From: Vandiemenella viatica
Taxonomy: Eukaryota > Arthropoda > Insecta > Orthoptera > Morabidae
Assembly: GCA_031002005.1 (NCBI GenBank)
Contig: CM061919.1
Location: 219,850,739 to 219,914,738 of the forward strand
DNA length: 64,000 nt
Direction of reading: 5' to 3'
Shown here: positions 34,736 to 45,891 of the stretch, piece after piece
How the letters are laid out: every line of letters begins with the position of its first letter
Numbering within the stretch: position 1 is the first letter of the stretch
Position numbers and translations under genes: made by a program
Notes under the pieces: generated by a model
Told to the model about the DNA's origin: nothing
The model's database searches: none
The model's input: only the letters and a program-made list of their open reading frames with translations

Positions 34736-36289
34736 ATGTGTGCGATAGTTGATTGGGAGTCTAATGTATTCATGAACGAGTTAAGGCTTCATTGTGACTC
34801 ATTATCACAGATCTCAGACAGCATTAGAAACGAATATAAAACAACTTCCAACATAGTCGATATTTGTTTTAACCATCACTTTGAAATCAATAAGTATTTC
34901 TTCTACAAAATTAATAATGAAGCCATACGACGTTTTAGAAGTCATCGTTCTGGGAGCCTTGCGGTCAGCTGCAAAGAAATAACTTCGGAGAATTATAAGA
35001 GCGTAGAGCGATCATTGCTTGTTTACAAGGTGAGCACACTTGGTTCTATATTTCTGCTACTGATCTTTCACCCTATGTTAGCTGTTTTTATACAACAGTT
35101 CTACAACCTCTGCCCATGTCATTCCAGCTATTAAAGTTGATTTATTTGAATAAGTCACAAGGTACCAATTCAGATAATATGCAGGTTGGAGCAATATTTC
35201 AAATCTCAATCTAAGCTTTTTAGAGGTGTGTAGATTAACATAAATGACTATTGCGCTGTGTAAACAGAATTTTTTTTTTTTTTTTTTTTTTTTTAGCATC
35301 CCTCTACATATTAAGCTTGGAGGTCATACAAACTTGTGGTATGTTGGTTCTCACATTCCCTGATAGAGGTATCAGCATCTTTGGACTGTTTTTGGGTGCT
35401 GTCTCCCACTGGTTGATCACCTTAGGTGGAGCGAATGCTCTGCATGTAAAAAATTCTTTTCAGCGCTGGTCCAATAACGACAAGACTTTTAACGGTTTAG
35501 TAGAGCGTTGGGACAAAATTACATTTTGAAATTTATTTTAGTAGCTTCTGTCCATCCGTATCATTCATTTTTTGGGTTAAAATGGAGAATAACTTCTGTT
35601 AAGATGTGACTAGTTCTAGCAATTTTCATAAGAATCTAACAACAATACGTTACGCTTTGATTTGTGACTTATAGCTGCTGAATCAATGGTTAACGTGCCT
35701 AAATGAAATTGAGAGATAATCAGTTTGTATGCGGTCTCAGCCGGAAGTCTGAGAAGGACTTTTACCAAAACTCTGGTTTGTTCATGATAGGATGCTCTGT
35801 GGTTGGAATTCTAAGTTTAACTCCTTTATTAGGTAGAGTTAGTGGTATACGATAGTCATTCAAGGATGTACGAGTATTACGTCTGCTCTTAGATTTGTTA
35901 AAATTCTGCGGTAAATGTAATGTAAAAAATTTATGAAAATCGTGAAATCATTACGCGCTAAAGAAACCATTTTATTTTTACATCTCACTTGCGGCTATAT
36001 CATCACCCAACAATATTGATTTCTAAATCCGATTATTTGTAATTATACTACCTTAAATTTAACGACCTTTAATTTGGTATTTAGTCCTTTGTTTATCGTG
36101 TAAAATATATCTCATGCACTCATTCATATGTTTTTCACTCCCCTCTCTTCCTTTCAGTTTCGACTCGGTGATAGAAGAGACAGTATTACGATTTCAGGTT
36201 ACAATCTCATGAAGCAAAGAAATGAATTCTTATTGAAAAATGAGCCTTTCTTGAAATTTCTCTGCTGTGATTTAAAGATTTTGGAGTAA
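34736..36289 (+). other. Weak two-exon gene candidate, no known family
   Basis: An ATG at 34736, preceded by an in-frame stop, opens 98 codons ending at a consensus-like donor (AAG then GTGAGC) at 35029/35030. A pyrimidine-rich acceptor (CTTCCTTTCAG) at 36157 opens a 44-codon frame to TAA at 36289. Both junctions are phase 0, so the two would join. The first exon ends 'SVERSLLVYK'; the second begins 'FRLGDRRDSITISGYN'. Another open frame, 35297-35529, follows a T-rich acceptor but its phase does not fit. No domain is recognised. This may be chance. Confidence 0.18.
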
Positions 36290-37022
36290 CTGCTAATTAA
36301 TTTTTTTTTTGCACCTAAAACTAAACTAAACACTTTAGACAACATTCAGTCGTAAGTCACGGCATTAAAGGCAGGATGCTCTTCCCATGAAATGTTATTT
36401 ATTTTGTGGCGGCTTAATGTCGTACGGTATATCACTGGGGGATCATCGGCTACTGCTCAGCACAGTCGGCTATTTTTCTTTCCCTTCACCTGCAACTCCC
36501 CAATCTTTCCAACCTGATGCTCAAATTTTCCCCTGCTGCTGGCTTACCATCTCAATCGCTCGAGATATCCCAGTGAATTTACCGTAATGACTCTAATTTT
36601 CCTAAACTGCAATGTCTGTAAGGTAAACGCAAAAAAAAGGAACCACTTTGTTACATATCAATAATTAGTAGAGAATTTTAAACAACTCTCTTTGCTACTT
36701 TATTTGTAATTTATGTATTACGAATTATGGTCAGTCCATAGTGGTTTGAACGGGACTTTCAGTTTTATGCAGAGCCGCCTAGCAGGGCAGGTATGTTTCT
36801 ATTCACATGATGAGTTGCATCGACATGTCAATAATTAATCCGTTATAATAAATAACAATGTTCTAAGTATTAAATAAACATTTTGTGGTATTTAAACATT
36901 ACAGGAGAAAGAATTTTTGCTAAGTAATAATTACAAGAGTTGGTGTGTAGGGAAATTGCGCTCCTTCCCTGTTAAATTATCGCTGCATCGGATTGCGCCA
37001 TTGCCCTATATCCAAGCAACCG

Positions 37023-37285
37023 TGTGACCGAGCATGGTGGGTGAGCGGTTAACACTCTAATCTCGCATTCGGGAGGACGCAGATTTGAATCCCCGTCCGG
37101 ACATCCGGATCTGGGTTTTCCATGGTTTTCCCAAATCACCCCAGGCAAATGTCACATTGCTTCCTTCAAAAGACCATGGCCGAATTCCTTCCAGTTCATT
37201 GCCTTTAGTCCCATCCCGCCTCTAATGACCTCAACGTCGACGAGGCGTAAAGCCATAAGAAAAAAAATAATAAATAAATAAATAA
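37023..37285 (+). repeat. tRNA-derived SINE copy 5, with target duplication
   Basis: Full-length copy flanked by ATCCAAGCAACCG at 37010-37022 and 37286-37298, a perfect 13-bp duplication. Head 'GGTGGGTGAGCGGTTAAC', B box-like 'GATTTGAATCCCC', central block 'TTTTCCATGGTTTTCCCAAA', 3' block 'GACCTCAACGTCGACGAGGC' and an A/T-rich tail with TAAA repeats. The duplication shows LINE-type target-primed insertion. Confidence 0.92.
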
Positions 37286-37311
37286 ATCCAAGCAACCGCC
37301 TCACCTTCTTG

Positions 37312-37354
37312 CCAGGCGTGGTTGGTGAGCGGTAACGGTCTGGTCTCGCATTCG
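37312..37354 (+). repeat. Truncated SINE head
   Basis: Only the first 40 or so bases of the SINE ('CAGGCGTGGTTGGTGAGCGG' to 'CTCGCATTCG') directly follow copy 5. The body is missing. Confidence 0.65.
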
Positions 37355-37359
37355 CGACC

Positions 37360-39880
37360 TCCCGCAAGGTATGTCTGAGTGTTACCATTCCCACACCAGG
37401 CTCTTTCATACTCTATGGACCACTTGTAATATGTTAAAGATGGTTTTTTTAAATAAATTCCTAGAACAGAACCTTTTATGTTGGGATAGCATTTCCTGTA
37501 AATTAGGTGACTGGAAACGCCCATTCTACACTCACACCTGTTATCTGTCTTAGTAAAAAAACCGACGTCAACGAATCTTAAGCCAAATGTTAGAAATGAT
37601 ACAACAGGTGGCTTAAATATTTTGAATTAACGCTGTTACGTTTTATGTTTTATTACAACTTTTTTATACCGTTTAATAAATGGAAAATAATGTACGGAAA
37701 GTAATACAATGTCACTATTTTAAGATTTAATTATTTGACATGTCGATGCGATATCATTATCTACTTCTTGACATATTTTGGTGAAAACGCTAGGTAAATT
37801 ACTGTTGTACGTATTACAGGAAACATGGAAATCAGTTTCACATTTTTGTTGTCTCTGTCTGTATTCGTTTAAGTTATATTATACTTTGGGTAACCTCGCA
37901 AAAATCTTATAAACAAATGTGAAAATCTTTATTACTGGATGCATAAGACAGTCAGGAATAGATCTGACAGCAGAGTGAAGTTAAAGTTTCCTGCTGCAGT
38001 TAATTAGAATTACTATGAGGTCGGACAATTCTACTCAATTTACTTTAATTTCACAGTTCAAATGTTTGTTTTAATACTTTGTTCAGTAATAATTTAAATA
38101 AAATAAAAAATAACTTTGTTGCAAAAAAATACGAAAAGTCAATCAAATTTGATAACCTTTTTTACAGTTTTGTGGAGAATAAACTTTTCAACATTCAGAA
38201 GTAGACAAAAATTGTTCCTGAAATCATAAAAGATGAACATTATTATTTAGAAATCCCACAATCGAAATTCTGGAGTCTAGCTCTGCTTCAATATTTTTAC
38301 GAAAACAGAGAACGTGAACCGAAATTAAAAGCAAAACTAAATTAATTTAGAGTTAATATTTATCAGCTGATTTTATAAGACTGTAATAATTCTGTAAAGA
38401 ATCTGTATGTCAGAAGTTAGAATCCCTCTCACTGCAGAATTTGTTAAGCTCGCTAACCTGTCATTAACTTTCGCAGTGCTCCTCTGAACGATCTTTGGTT
38501 CGCATCTCATTAAGCTATATATCTAGCTATAGCAGAAGCTTGAAACACGTTAAGAAATATATGAATTCATTCTACGTTTAGCTAACAGAAATGTCGTTCT
38601 CAATATATACAATAAGATTTTTTTTATCTGTAACGGTAGTCACTACAATGAGTATTGTTTATGCTTGCATTTAAACAAATTTTTCTTAACAATGGTGTTA
38701 GACGGGTTAGTGTCAAAGGATTATGGTACAACTTATGTGTGACTGAGTGGTTTTAAAAAGCACTGATTTAATGCTTTTAATATGACGAGCATCAAAAATA
38801 CATTTTCGTCTTTGGCATCTTATTCTATTTACTATTAATAACAGGTTAGCTGAAATGTGAAACACTTAGAATACACTATACTTTATGGCTTGCCACTTCG
38901 AAAATTTTAATCGTCGTGCTCAGTAATACACTAGGCAAAATACCATCATAGAAGATAGACGGGAGAAGGTATTTTCTTAACTGTTGATACTTTGTTTCAT
39001 AGCGAATGAGTTTTCTTTCGTTTAGTATATTTTCACTGTTAAATGACTTATTTCGGAACTACGATATTTAAATATAGGTAAGAGAAACCAGACTATTAGT
39101 TTTGATCAAGGAAGTAAGAGACAGTGTAGAAATCTTTGGATCACCGGAAGTTATAGCTTCGTGCTACTGATTAATATCAGTTAAACCAGTCTCTAACCCG
39201 AAATTCATGCAGTAACAACAAGGATTTTGCAAAATCTTATTTAGCAAGAATTACCTTACATATTTAGATGAAATATTCAGTTGTTTGTATTTTATTGAAC
39301 TTGACCTGAGAGTAAAAGCTTGGGAAGTAACTACTGATAAACCCATATCGATGAAAATATCTAGTACTTTCGATCAACATTTTTGTATTTGCCTATGCGA
39401 ACAGCGCGTAAACGAGTTTACGTTTCGGCAAGAAGTTGGTGCAGATGCAGCATTATCTCCTAACCAGGTCGATGTGCCGAGAGGCTTTACACAAGCTGCT
39501 AACAAGCCGTGGTGGAGGCGGTGGAGGTAAAGCGGATTCTGCTCCTTCGCTCCTTGTCAAGTATTAATTGTTGTTACTGCAGACCCATCACAGCACCCTA
39601 AATAATTAGCCACCGACAGCAGGATACCGCAGTGCTGCCATCTAATAAGCAACAATATATGCTTCATATGTCACTACTTCAATCCTGAGCAAGTACAACA
39701 GTGGTTTGAAATATGTTTCTTTGCATGAATCTCACAGATTTTTCGAAAAACAAAAACTGAAGGGAGTTGATTACAAAACCCGCTCCTCCAAGCATGGCGG
39801 CCTTCCTGTTATCTACTGCTCGCCTCTGCACATGCATTAAGTTAGTGTTTCTATAGGTGATCACAGGAACGGGATTGTGA
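37360..39880. other. No gene recognised
   Basis: Strongly AT-rich with no supported ORF and no clear repeat. Confidence 0.5.
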
Positions 39881-39888
39881 TGTATTCC

Positions 39889-39915
39889 ATGCGTCCAGGC
39901 GTCCAGGCGTCCGCC
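39889..39915 (+). repeat. Short GCGTCCAG tandem
   Basis: GCGTCCAG repeats three times, the last imperfect, at the edge of the GC-rich region. Confidence 0.6.
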
Positions 39916-40479
39916 CGTTTATATGGGTCCATCGGATAAGATAGACAGAAACTTTTGAAAGAAGAGACAGGACAGAGGGAAAAAAGTGCCGGGGTTTTAC
40001 CCCCGGGAAAAAAACCTCTGCGATAGTTAAGGTGGGATATAAGGGCGGCTGGCTAAGATACTGCCAGTACCGCGACAGATTCTATACTACAGGTGAGGAT
40101 GATGTGGGAGATATTGTTAATTTGTTAGGGTGTCATGCAGTTACTTACCCCGTCTCCCGGTGTGGATGTCCGTGTGGATAGCGTGTTGTGCCTGGCGCGG
40201 TGTCCTTGCAGCCGCCGCGTCAGTGTAGTCCCCTGTGGCAGCACGGGTCCCGGCGTCAGGCTGCGACGGTTCCCCCAAGCAGAGGTCCAGCGTGTACGAC
40301 GTCACCGCCACCAGATCCCCGGCAGGACGACTCCTCGGCATCCGCGTGCCAAGACCAAAGACCGCCGACCACGACTCGACTGTTCAGCCACGAGGGGTAG
40401 GTGGATCATCCACCGGCTACATAGCCGAAGTTGTTTCACCGGCTTGCGCCGCAGCGATTTCAGTGGCAGTCCCATAATT

Positions 40480-41800
40480 CCAGTGTCCTCGCCGTGACGG
40501 AGCTCCAGTGTCCCCACCAGGCGGTACGCCGGTTACCGCTTATGCAATGGCATCCCAGCCGCGACGGGCCGACGGCGCCAGCCTCATAGCGCTTCCACCG
40601 ACATCCTCGCCATGCAGGTTTGCCAGATCACGCACAGCAGCAGGTCCGCAGCGCCCGCTGCAGGTAGCTCGCTGGGTTCTGCGTCGCCGCGCTGTCGCCG
40701 GCGTACATGCCAGGGATGCGGTGATCTTCATCCGTCCGGCTTGACTCGCCGCTCCACACAGCAGAGGTCAGCCGGCAGAGCGAACCGGCGGCCGGCCGGC
40801 CCGCACACCGCTGCGCTTCCCCCAGCATCACGCCGCAGCGCGCCACCGGCGTGCCCGTGTCTGCACCGCAAGGGCGCGCCCACGGCCACGCACTAGAAAT
40901 CAACCAGCCAAGATGGCCACCCCAGTGCTTCCGCCGGCGCCACACACTGTTACGGTTCCCGGTATTCGGTGGTTGGTACAGCTGTGGCTGTGCACTGCAC
41001 GGTTCCCGGTATACGGAGGTTGTGCAGTGCATACCAGCTTTCACGCCAGGGCGGTGGCCGGCATTCGATCCACCGCAGGCCGCTAGCGCCCCGCCTTGGT
41101 GTTTCCGCCAGCGTTCCCGCCGCAGACATACACCGACGTCCGCACCGAGGCAGACACCGGTATCCGCCCGGAAGCAGGCGGCCAGCCCCACCGCCAGCCC
41201 GCTCCGCCAACATCACGCCGCCGCACCGAGCCGGCGCACCATCTTCTTCCTGGTGCCCTCTTCTTCTGTGCGGTTGGTTACGCCGCTCGACGCAGCAGCC
41301 ATCCGGCGGCCAGTGCCCCGGCAGCCCGCAGCCTAACACGCCGCCGCACTTCCCCCAGCGCCATACACCGGCAGTGCCCCCAGCGTACCCGTTGGCGGTT
41401 AACTCACTTCTGCACCGCAGCAGTTTGCCAGCAACCACGCAGCAGAAATAGACCAGCCCGAGGTCCGTCACCCTAGCGCTTCCACTTGCGCCGCACACTG
41501 TAGCGGTTCCCTGGATTCGGTGGTTGCTACAGCTGCAGCCGTGCACTGCACGGTTCCCGGTATGCGGAGGTTGAGCAGTGCATACCAGCTATCACGCAAG
41601 GGCGGTGGCCGGCGTTCAATCCGCCGCGGGTCACTAGCGCCCCACCTTGATGTTTCCGTGAGCATCCCAGAGAGTCGCCAATGTACATCCCGAGGCAGAC
41701 ACCGGAGTACCATGCGGCAGCGGCCGGCCCACGAACAGCCAGGCCTCCCCTCCGACATCAGACCACAGCACCAAGCCGACGCTCCATCTTCTTAGTGTTG
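40480..41800 (+). repeat. GC-rich tandem array, period about 545 bp
   Basis: Unlike everything around it, this block is GC-rich. Landmarks recur about 536-551 bases apart: 'CGGTTCC' at 40953 and 41504, 'GCACTGCACGGTTCCCGGTA' in both, the 'CATCTTCTT' phrase at 41240 and 41786, and 'CCGCTC' plus 'CACGC' blocks at 40741 and 41277. At least two and a half units, quite diverged. Both strands have long open frames because stop codons are rare in such DNA; none resembles a known protein. It may be part of an unrecognised transposon's internal region or a satellite remnant. Confidence 0.65.
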
Positions 41801-42029
41801 GCACTGGAAGTCCCTAGCACCGAAGACGAGAATGGTGGACATTGATGACGATTGCTTTTTTGCGAATAGTCCACCACTTCGCCCCCAGTACCCAAGGGAC
41901 TCCACTTGTCGAGGCTGTAGTCGCGCTGCTGCTGTTGCTCCTCGCTGTAGGTAGGTCCGCTCCGGTCGGCAGCCCGGTGCGAAGTGGGATAGGAGGGGCC
42001 CGATCTGCACACACAAGTCACCTAGTTCA

Positions 42030-42228
42030 CGTAAATTCCGGGGAGGGGGGGCGATGAGCTCTGACGCCACGTTCAATCACATCCCACATGTACTCGATCG
42101 GGTTCAGATCTGGCGAGTTAGGGGGCCGACACATCAACTGCAACTTCAGCTTGCCAAAGTGTTGCTCCAACCACTCCATAACACTCCTGGCCTTGTGACA
42201 TGGCGCATTATTTTGTTGATTTATGCCA
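42030..42228 (-). pseudogene. Tc1-like transposase C-terminal fragment at gap edge
   Basis: The minus strand reads 'INQQNNAPCHKARSVMEWLE' and 'RPPNSPDLNPIEYMWDVIER'. The usual second catalytic D ('QQDNAPCH') is N here, while the E in 'NPIEYMWD' is kept. The N-terminal part would lie in or beyond the N run. A different Tc1 lineage from the element at 7086. Confidence 0.8.
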
Positions 42229-43228
42229 NNNNNNNNNNNNNNNNNNNNNNNNNNNNNNNNNNNNNNNNNNNNNNNNNNNNNNNNNNNNNNNNNNNNNNNN
42301 NNNNNNNNNNNNNNNNNNNNNNNNNNNNNNNNNNNNNNNNNNNNNNNNNNNNNNNNNNNNNNNNNNNNNNNNNNNNNNNNNNNNNNNNNNNNNNNNNNNN
42401 NNNNNNNNNNNNNNNNNNNNNNNNNNNNNNNNNNNNNNNNNNNNNNNNNNNNNNNNNNNNNNNNNNNNNNNNNNNNNNNNNNNNNNNNNNNNNNNNNNNN
42501 NNNNNNNNNNNNNNNNNNNNNNNNNNNNNNNNNNNNNNNNNNNNNNNNNNNNNNNNNNNNNNNNNNNNNNNNNNNNNNNNNNNNNNNNNNNNNNNNNNNN
42601 NNNNNNNNNNNNNNNNNNNNNNNNNNNNNNNNNNNNNNNNNNNNNNNNNNNNNNNNNNNNNNNNNNNNNNNNNNNNNNNNNNNNNNNNNNNNNNNNNNNN
42701 NNNNNNNNNNNNNNNNNNNNNNNNNNNNNNNNNNNNNNNNNNNNNNNNNNNNNNNNNNNNNNNNNNNNNNNNNNNNNNNNNNNNNNNNNNNNNNNNNNNN
42801 NNNNNNNNNNNNNNNNNNNNNNNNNNNNNNNNNNNNNNNNNNNNNNNNNNNNNNNNNNNNNNNNNNNNNNNNNNNNNNNNNNNNNNNNNNNNNNNNNNNN
42901 NNNNNNNNNNNNNNNNNNNNNNNNNNNNNNNNNNNNNNNNNNNNNNNNNNNNNNNNNNNNNNNNNNNNNNNNNNNNNNNNNNNNNNNNNNNNNNNNNNNN
43001 NNNNNNNNNNNNNNNNNNNNNNNNNNNNNNNNNNNNNNNNNNNNNNNNNNNNNNNNNNNNNNNNNNNNNNNNNNNNNNNNNNNNNNNNNNNNNNNNNNNN
43101 NNNNNNNNNNNNNNNNNNNNNNNNNNNNNNNNNNNNNNNNNNNNNNNNNNNNNNNNNNNNNNNNNNNNNNNNNNNNNNNNNNNNNNNNNNNNNNNNNNNN
43201 NNNNNNNNNNNNNNNNNNNNNNNNNNNN
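42229..43228. other. Assembly gap (1000 N)
   Basis: Exactly 1000 N, a conventional scaffold gap of unknown true length. Frames running across it are meaningless. Confidence 0.99.
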
Positions 43229-43400
43229 GTAGCGCTCTTGCTTCCCATTTTGCGAACCCGGGTTCAAATCCCCATACTGGCAAATATTTTTATTTCTTTT
43301 TTTATATGCAGTAATCATTGAGCATTGTTTTTATTTCATTTAAAATTCAGTTACGAATTTTTATTACGCGAAATAACTTTTAAAATATTATTTACAATAA
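43229..43400 (+). repeat. tRNA-like SINE, plus copy of an inverted pair
   Basis: Begins at the gap inside the tRNA-like head, with B box 'GGGTTCAAATCCC' at 43260-43272, then 'CATACTGGCAAA' and an AT-rich body. The same sequence is inverted at 43600-43790. Confidence 0.7.
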
Positions 43401-43599
43401 TACAATTATTTACAATAATATAATTACTTACAATGGATACAATAAACAATTTTTATTACAATGCTATGACCATAAAAGAGATATTCTGTGTAAGTTCCAT
43501 TTCCTTTGTAGAACATAAAATATAACTGTTTCATAAAAAAAAAAACTATAAACAACGAAATAATGATTATATAAAAAAAAGTAGGGACTGTATATTCTG

Positions 43600-43790
43600 T
43601 AATATTTTTTTTTAAAAGTTATTTCGCGTAGTAAAAATTCGTAAATGAAATTTAAATGAAATAAAATCAATGCTTAATGATTACTGCATATAAAAAAAGA
43701 AATAAAAATGTTTGCCAGTATGGGGATTTGAACCCGGGTTCGCAAAATGGGAAGCAAGAGCGTTACCAATACACCACGCTGACGCTGTTA
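43600..43790 (-). repeat. tRNA-like SINE, minus copy of an inverted pair
   Basis: Read on the minus strand: 'GTCAGCGTGGTGTATTGGTA' (A-box region), 'GGGTTCAAATCCC' (B box) and 'CATACTGGC', whose end could pair with the 5' bases as an acceptor stem. A body identical in plan to the plus copy follows. The head is tRNA-like enough that a true tRNA pseudogene is an alternative. Spacing between the two copies is about 200 bp. Confidence 0.7.
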
Positions 43791-43973
43791 ACAATATGCT
43801 AAAATTATAGTACTTAAAGAATATTCAAAAAGTTTGCGCGTTAATTTCTCGATACCTAGGGCTCATTTTGAAGAAATAATTGTAACACAGACATATGGAG
43901 TTATTACCCTTCAACATATACTCGGGAGATCGAAATCCGTTCTGAACAGGTCTGATGGTTCCCAAGTAAGTAC

Positions 43974-44803
43974 TTATCTTAATTTTTAAATCTACTATAT
44001 TTTTCTGGTTCAGTTGAAAATAAAATTACAAAAATATTGACAACATTGACTGAAGTTTTTGCGAACGGGGACTTCCCGAAGAGGCTAGGTTGCGCGAGAA
44101 GGAATCCCCGTTCCCCGTTGTTTGGTTTGATACTCGCTATTTGAACTAGTGCTGCCAGCCCTACGAATTTATCTGTAGACCTAAGGATCTTTTAAAAAAA
44201 TTAGGAGTTTTAAAATTATCAATGGTTTTTTGCCTCTTATTATTACTTATTGTGCTTTCCTTATATTCGTATACTGTACTTGTTAAACTGTCAGCGTATA
44301 GTGATACCGAGTCATTAAATTGTCAGTAATTATGAATCGTTTCCTTGCAACCGTTGGCGTAAACCAACGATTGAAAAAAAGATAAAGCTCCCATTTTGTA
44401 TGATAATAGATTTAAATTCAAACTTAAAAGACCGTAATACTGAATTATCGGTGCAGTTTTTATGCACAGTGTGTACTTTGCTCACAATTTAAAATTGCAA
44501 TCTCAAATCTTTTGCGTACAATACAAGAACAACCAGTAAAAGAAAATGTAACTATTTCTGAAGTTATGGATCTAGAGGACACAGAAGAAGAAACAGAAAA
44601 TTCTGACACTGACCAAACTAGTGTTGGTAGTGCTGATACTAGTGAATGTGGTACTGACATAGAGGATGAATAAAATTATGTTACCTATATAGATACATTT
44701 ATGAATCATTATGTAAGACATTATATGATTCAGTAAAATTTAAAACACACATGTAAAATGTAAGTTCCGTAGATAAAACTATAATTTATCAAATATATTG
44801 TTC

Positions 44804-44834
<31 letters not shown>

Positions 44835-44938
44835 TAGAAAAAAAAAAACAAGGGTGCTAAGTTTTTTTCATGTTTTTTTTCACAAGGCTGAAAAGAAACT
44901 TTTTTTTTCAATTTGTAACACTATATGTGCGGCCTGAT
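43974..44938 (+). mobile_element. hAT copy homologous to 10505-11497, inverted
   Basis: Reverse complement of the interior of the hAT at 10459-11908, closely similar over almost 1 kb. It lacks both terminal repeats. At the right it joins, inside hAT sequence ('GGCCTGATTGAATATTTTTC'), to the inner end of the right arm. In the left copy these two parts are 5.8 kb apart. Confidence 0.85.
44461..44672 (+). CDS. Acidic C-terminal ORF of hAT (intact copy)
   Basis: Open without interruption to TAA at 44672: 'LLRTIQEQPVKENVTISEVM' and then about 35 residues rich in D, E, S and T, ending 'CGTDIEDE'. The 5' limit is unclear; this is probably a last exon or C-terminal remnant. The homologous minus-strand copy at 10788-11000 is frameshifted by four bases. 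Immediately downstream is a long A-rich tract (44810-44850). Function unknown; the acidic tail is an observation, and membership in a hAT protein is inferred from location. Confidence 0.4.
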
Positions 44939-45024
44939 TGAATATTTTTCGGACCCACATGATTCATCACACTTTTAGAAAATATATTTATTTTATAACG
45001 GCCAAAGTGGAGAAAACCAATGTA

Positions 45025-45891
45025 CAGGGCGTTCGCCGGGAAACGCAACCCTCCCAGTCTGTTGCCGTCGGCAACTTGCTCGGTCAGTGGAGCCAGCAGT
45101 TTCCGCCAAACGACACCGTGAATCACCGCACTGTTTAACACCTCCGCTGCCCCAACAGTGCAGTGACGCAGTATATTGGGACCCTTACATTGTTAAGAAC
45201 GGTTTCTTTGCATTGTAGCTAGTTTGTGACTTCAGTCTCTTATTAATCAGTGTTGTGAATAAACGTTTCTTCGCGGTTTGGCTGGTTTGGGGCTTCATAC
45301 TCTTACTAATCTGTACCGTGTTTGAGTGTGAGTAAAATTATGGTACGTTACAGTTTGCAACAAAGAATATTTCTCTACGATACATATGTGAAGAAGAAGT
45401 CGTTTAAAAAGTGTCGCAGTAAATTTCGTCGCGAAATTCCTGGCGCTTTACTGCCAGCTAAATCAACAATTCTGCGTCTCGTTAAAAAAAGTAAGAGAAA
45501 CGGGTTCATTTTTTAACAAAAAGAGACTGTCGGTCAACCGTATTCTCACAGAGGAGAAAATTGACGATATCGCTTTTCGACTAGAACAGTCACCCAAAAA
45601 ATCATTAAGTCAGTTAGGGCAGCGTGTGTCTCGAAAAATGTTCAGAAGATGTGAAATGTGCATTACACAAGAGGGTCAACACTTCCAGCATCTTTTATAA
45701 GGTAAGCTAATGAATTACGTCACATTTAAATGCTTAGCACATACAAGTTTATGAAGTTTATGAAGCGTAATTATTATGAAATAGTCCGCGGCCGACGGTC
45801 GAACAATGCCGGAAGATGAGCGCTCGCTCGCCGGGAGCAGTTTCTTCCTTGTAGCGCTAACAGTGGGTTGCGTTTCCCGGCGAACGCCCTG
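45025..45891 (+). mobile_element. DNA transposon with DUF4817-type transposase remnant
   Basis: Terminal inverted repeats of 27 bp, perfect, beginning CAGGGCGTTCGCCGGGAAAC, flanked by TA at 45023-45024 and 45892-45893. The left arm of the duplication carries the uninterrupted target (single TA), so the boundaries are exact. At 867 bp it is a deletion derivative of a larger element. Confidence 0.95.
45322..45690 (+). pseudogene. DUF4817-like helix-turn-helix transposase N terminus
   Basis: The frame from the ATG at 45340 reads 'MVRYSLQQRIFLYDTYVKKK', 'KCRSKFRREIP' and 'KSTILRLVKKSKRNG'. This is the form of the DUF4817 helix-turn-helix domain that heads many insect transposases. After a frameshift near 45515 it continues 'SVNRILTEEKIDDIAFRLEQ' and 'KKSLSQLGQRVS'. 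The DDE catalytic domain is missing. It was probably a DNA-binding region able to recognise the element's ends; no activity is expected now. Confidence 0.75.

Noticed and set aside
36950..36995. Another possible LINE 3' tail ('GTGTAGGGAAATTGC')
   Set aside because: About 45 bases and no coding remnant next to it.
40135..41795. Many long open frames on both strands in the GC-rich block (up to 198 codons)
   Set aside because: High GC content removes stop codons in all frames. The frames overlap on both strands and none shows a known domain, so they are more likely composition effects.
42027..43321. Long frames of 350-420 codons
   Set aside because: They run across 1000 N and are artefacts. 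Only the real bases at 42030-42228 on the minus strand carry a transposase match.
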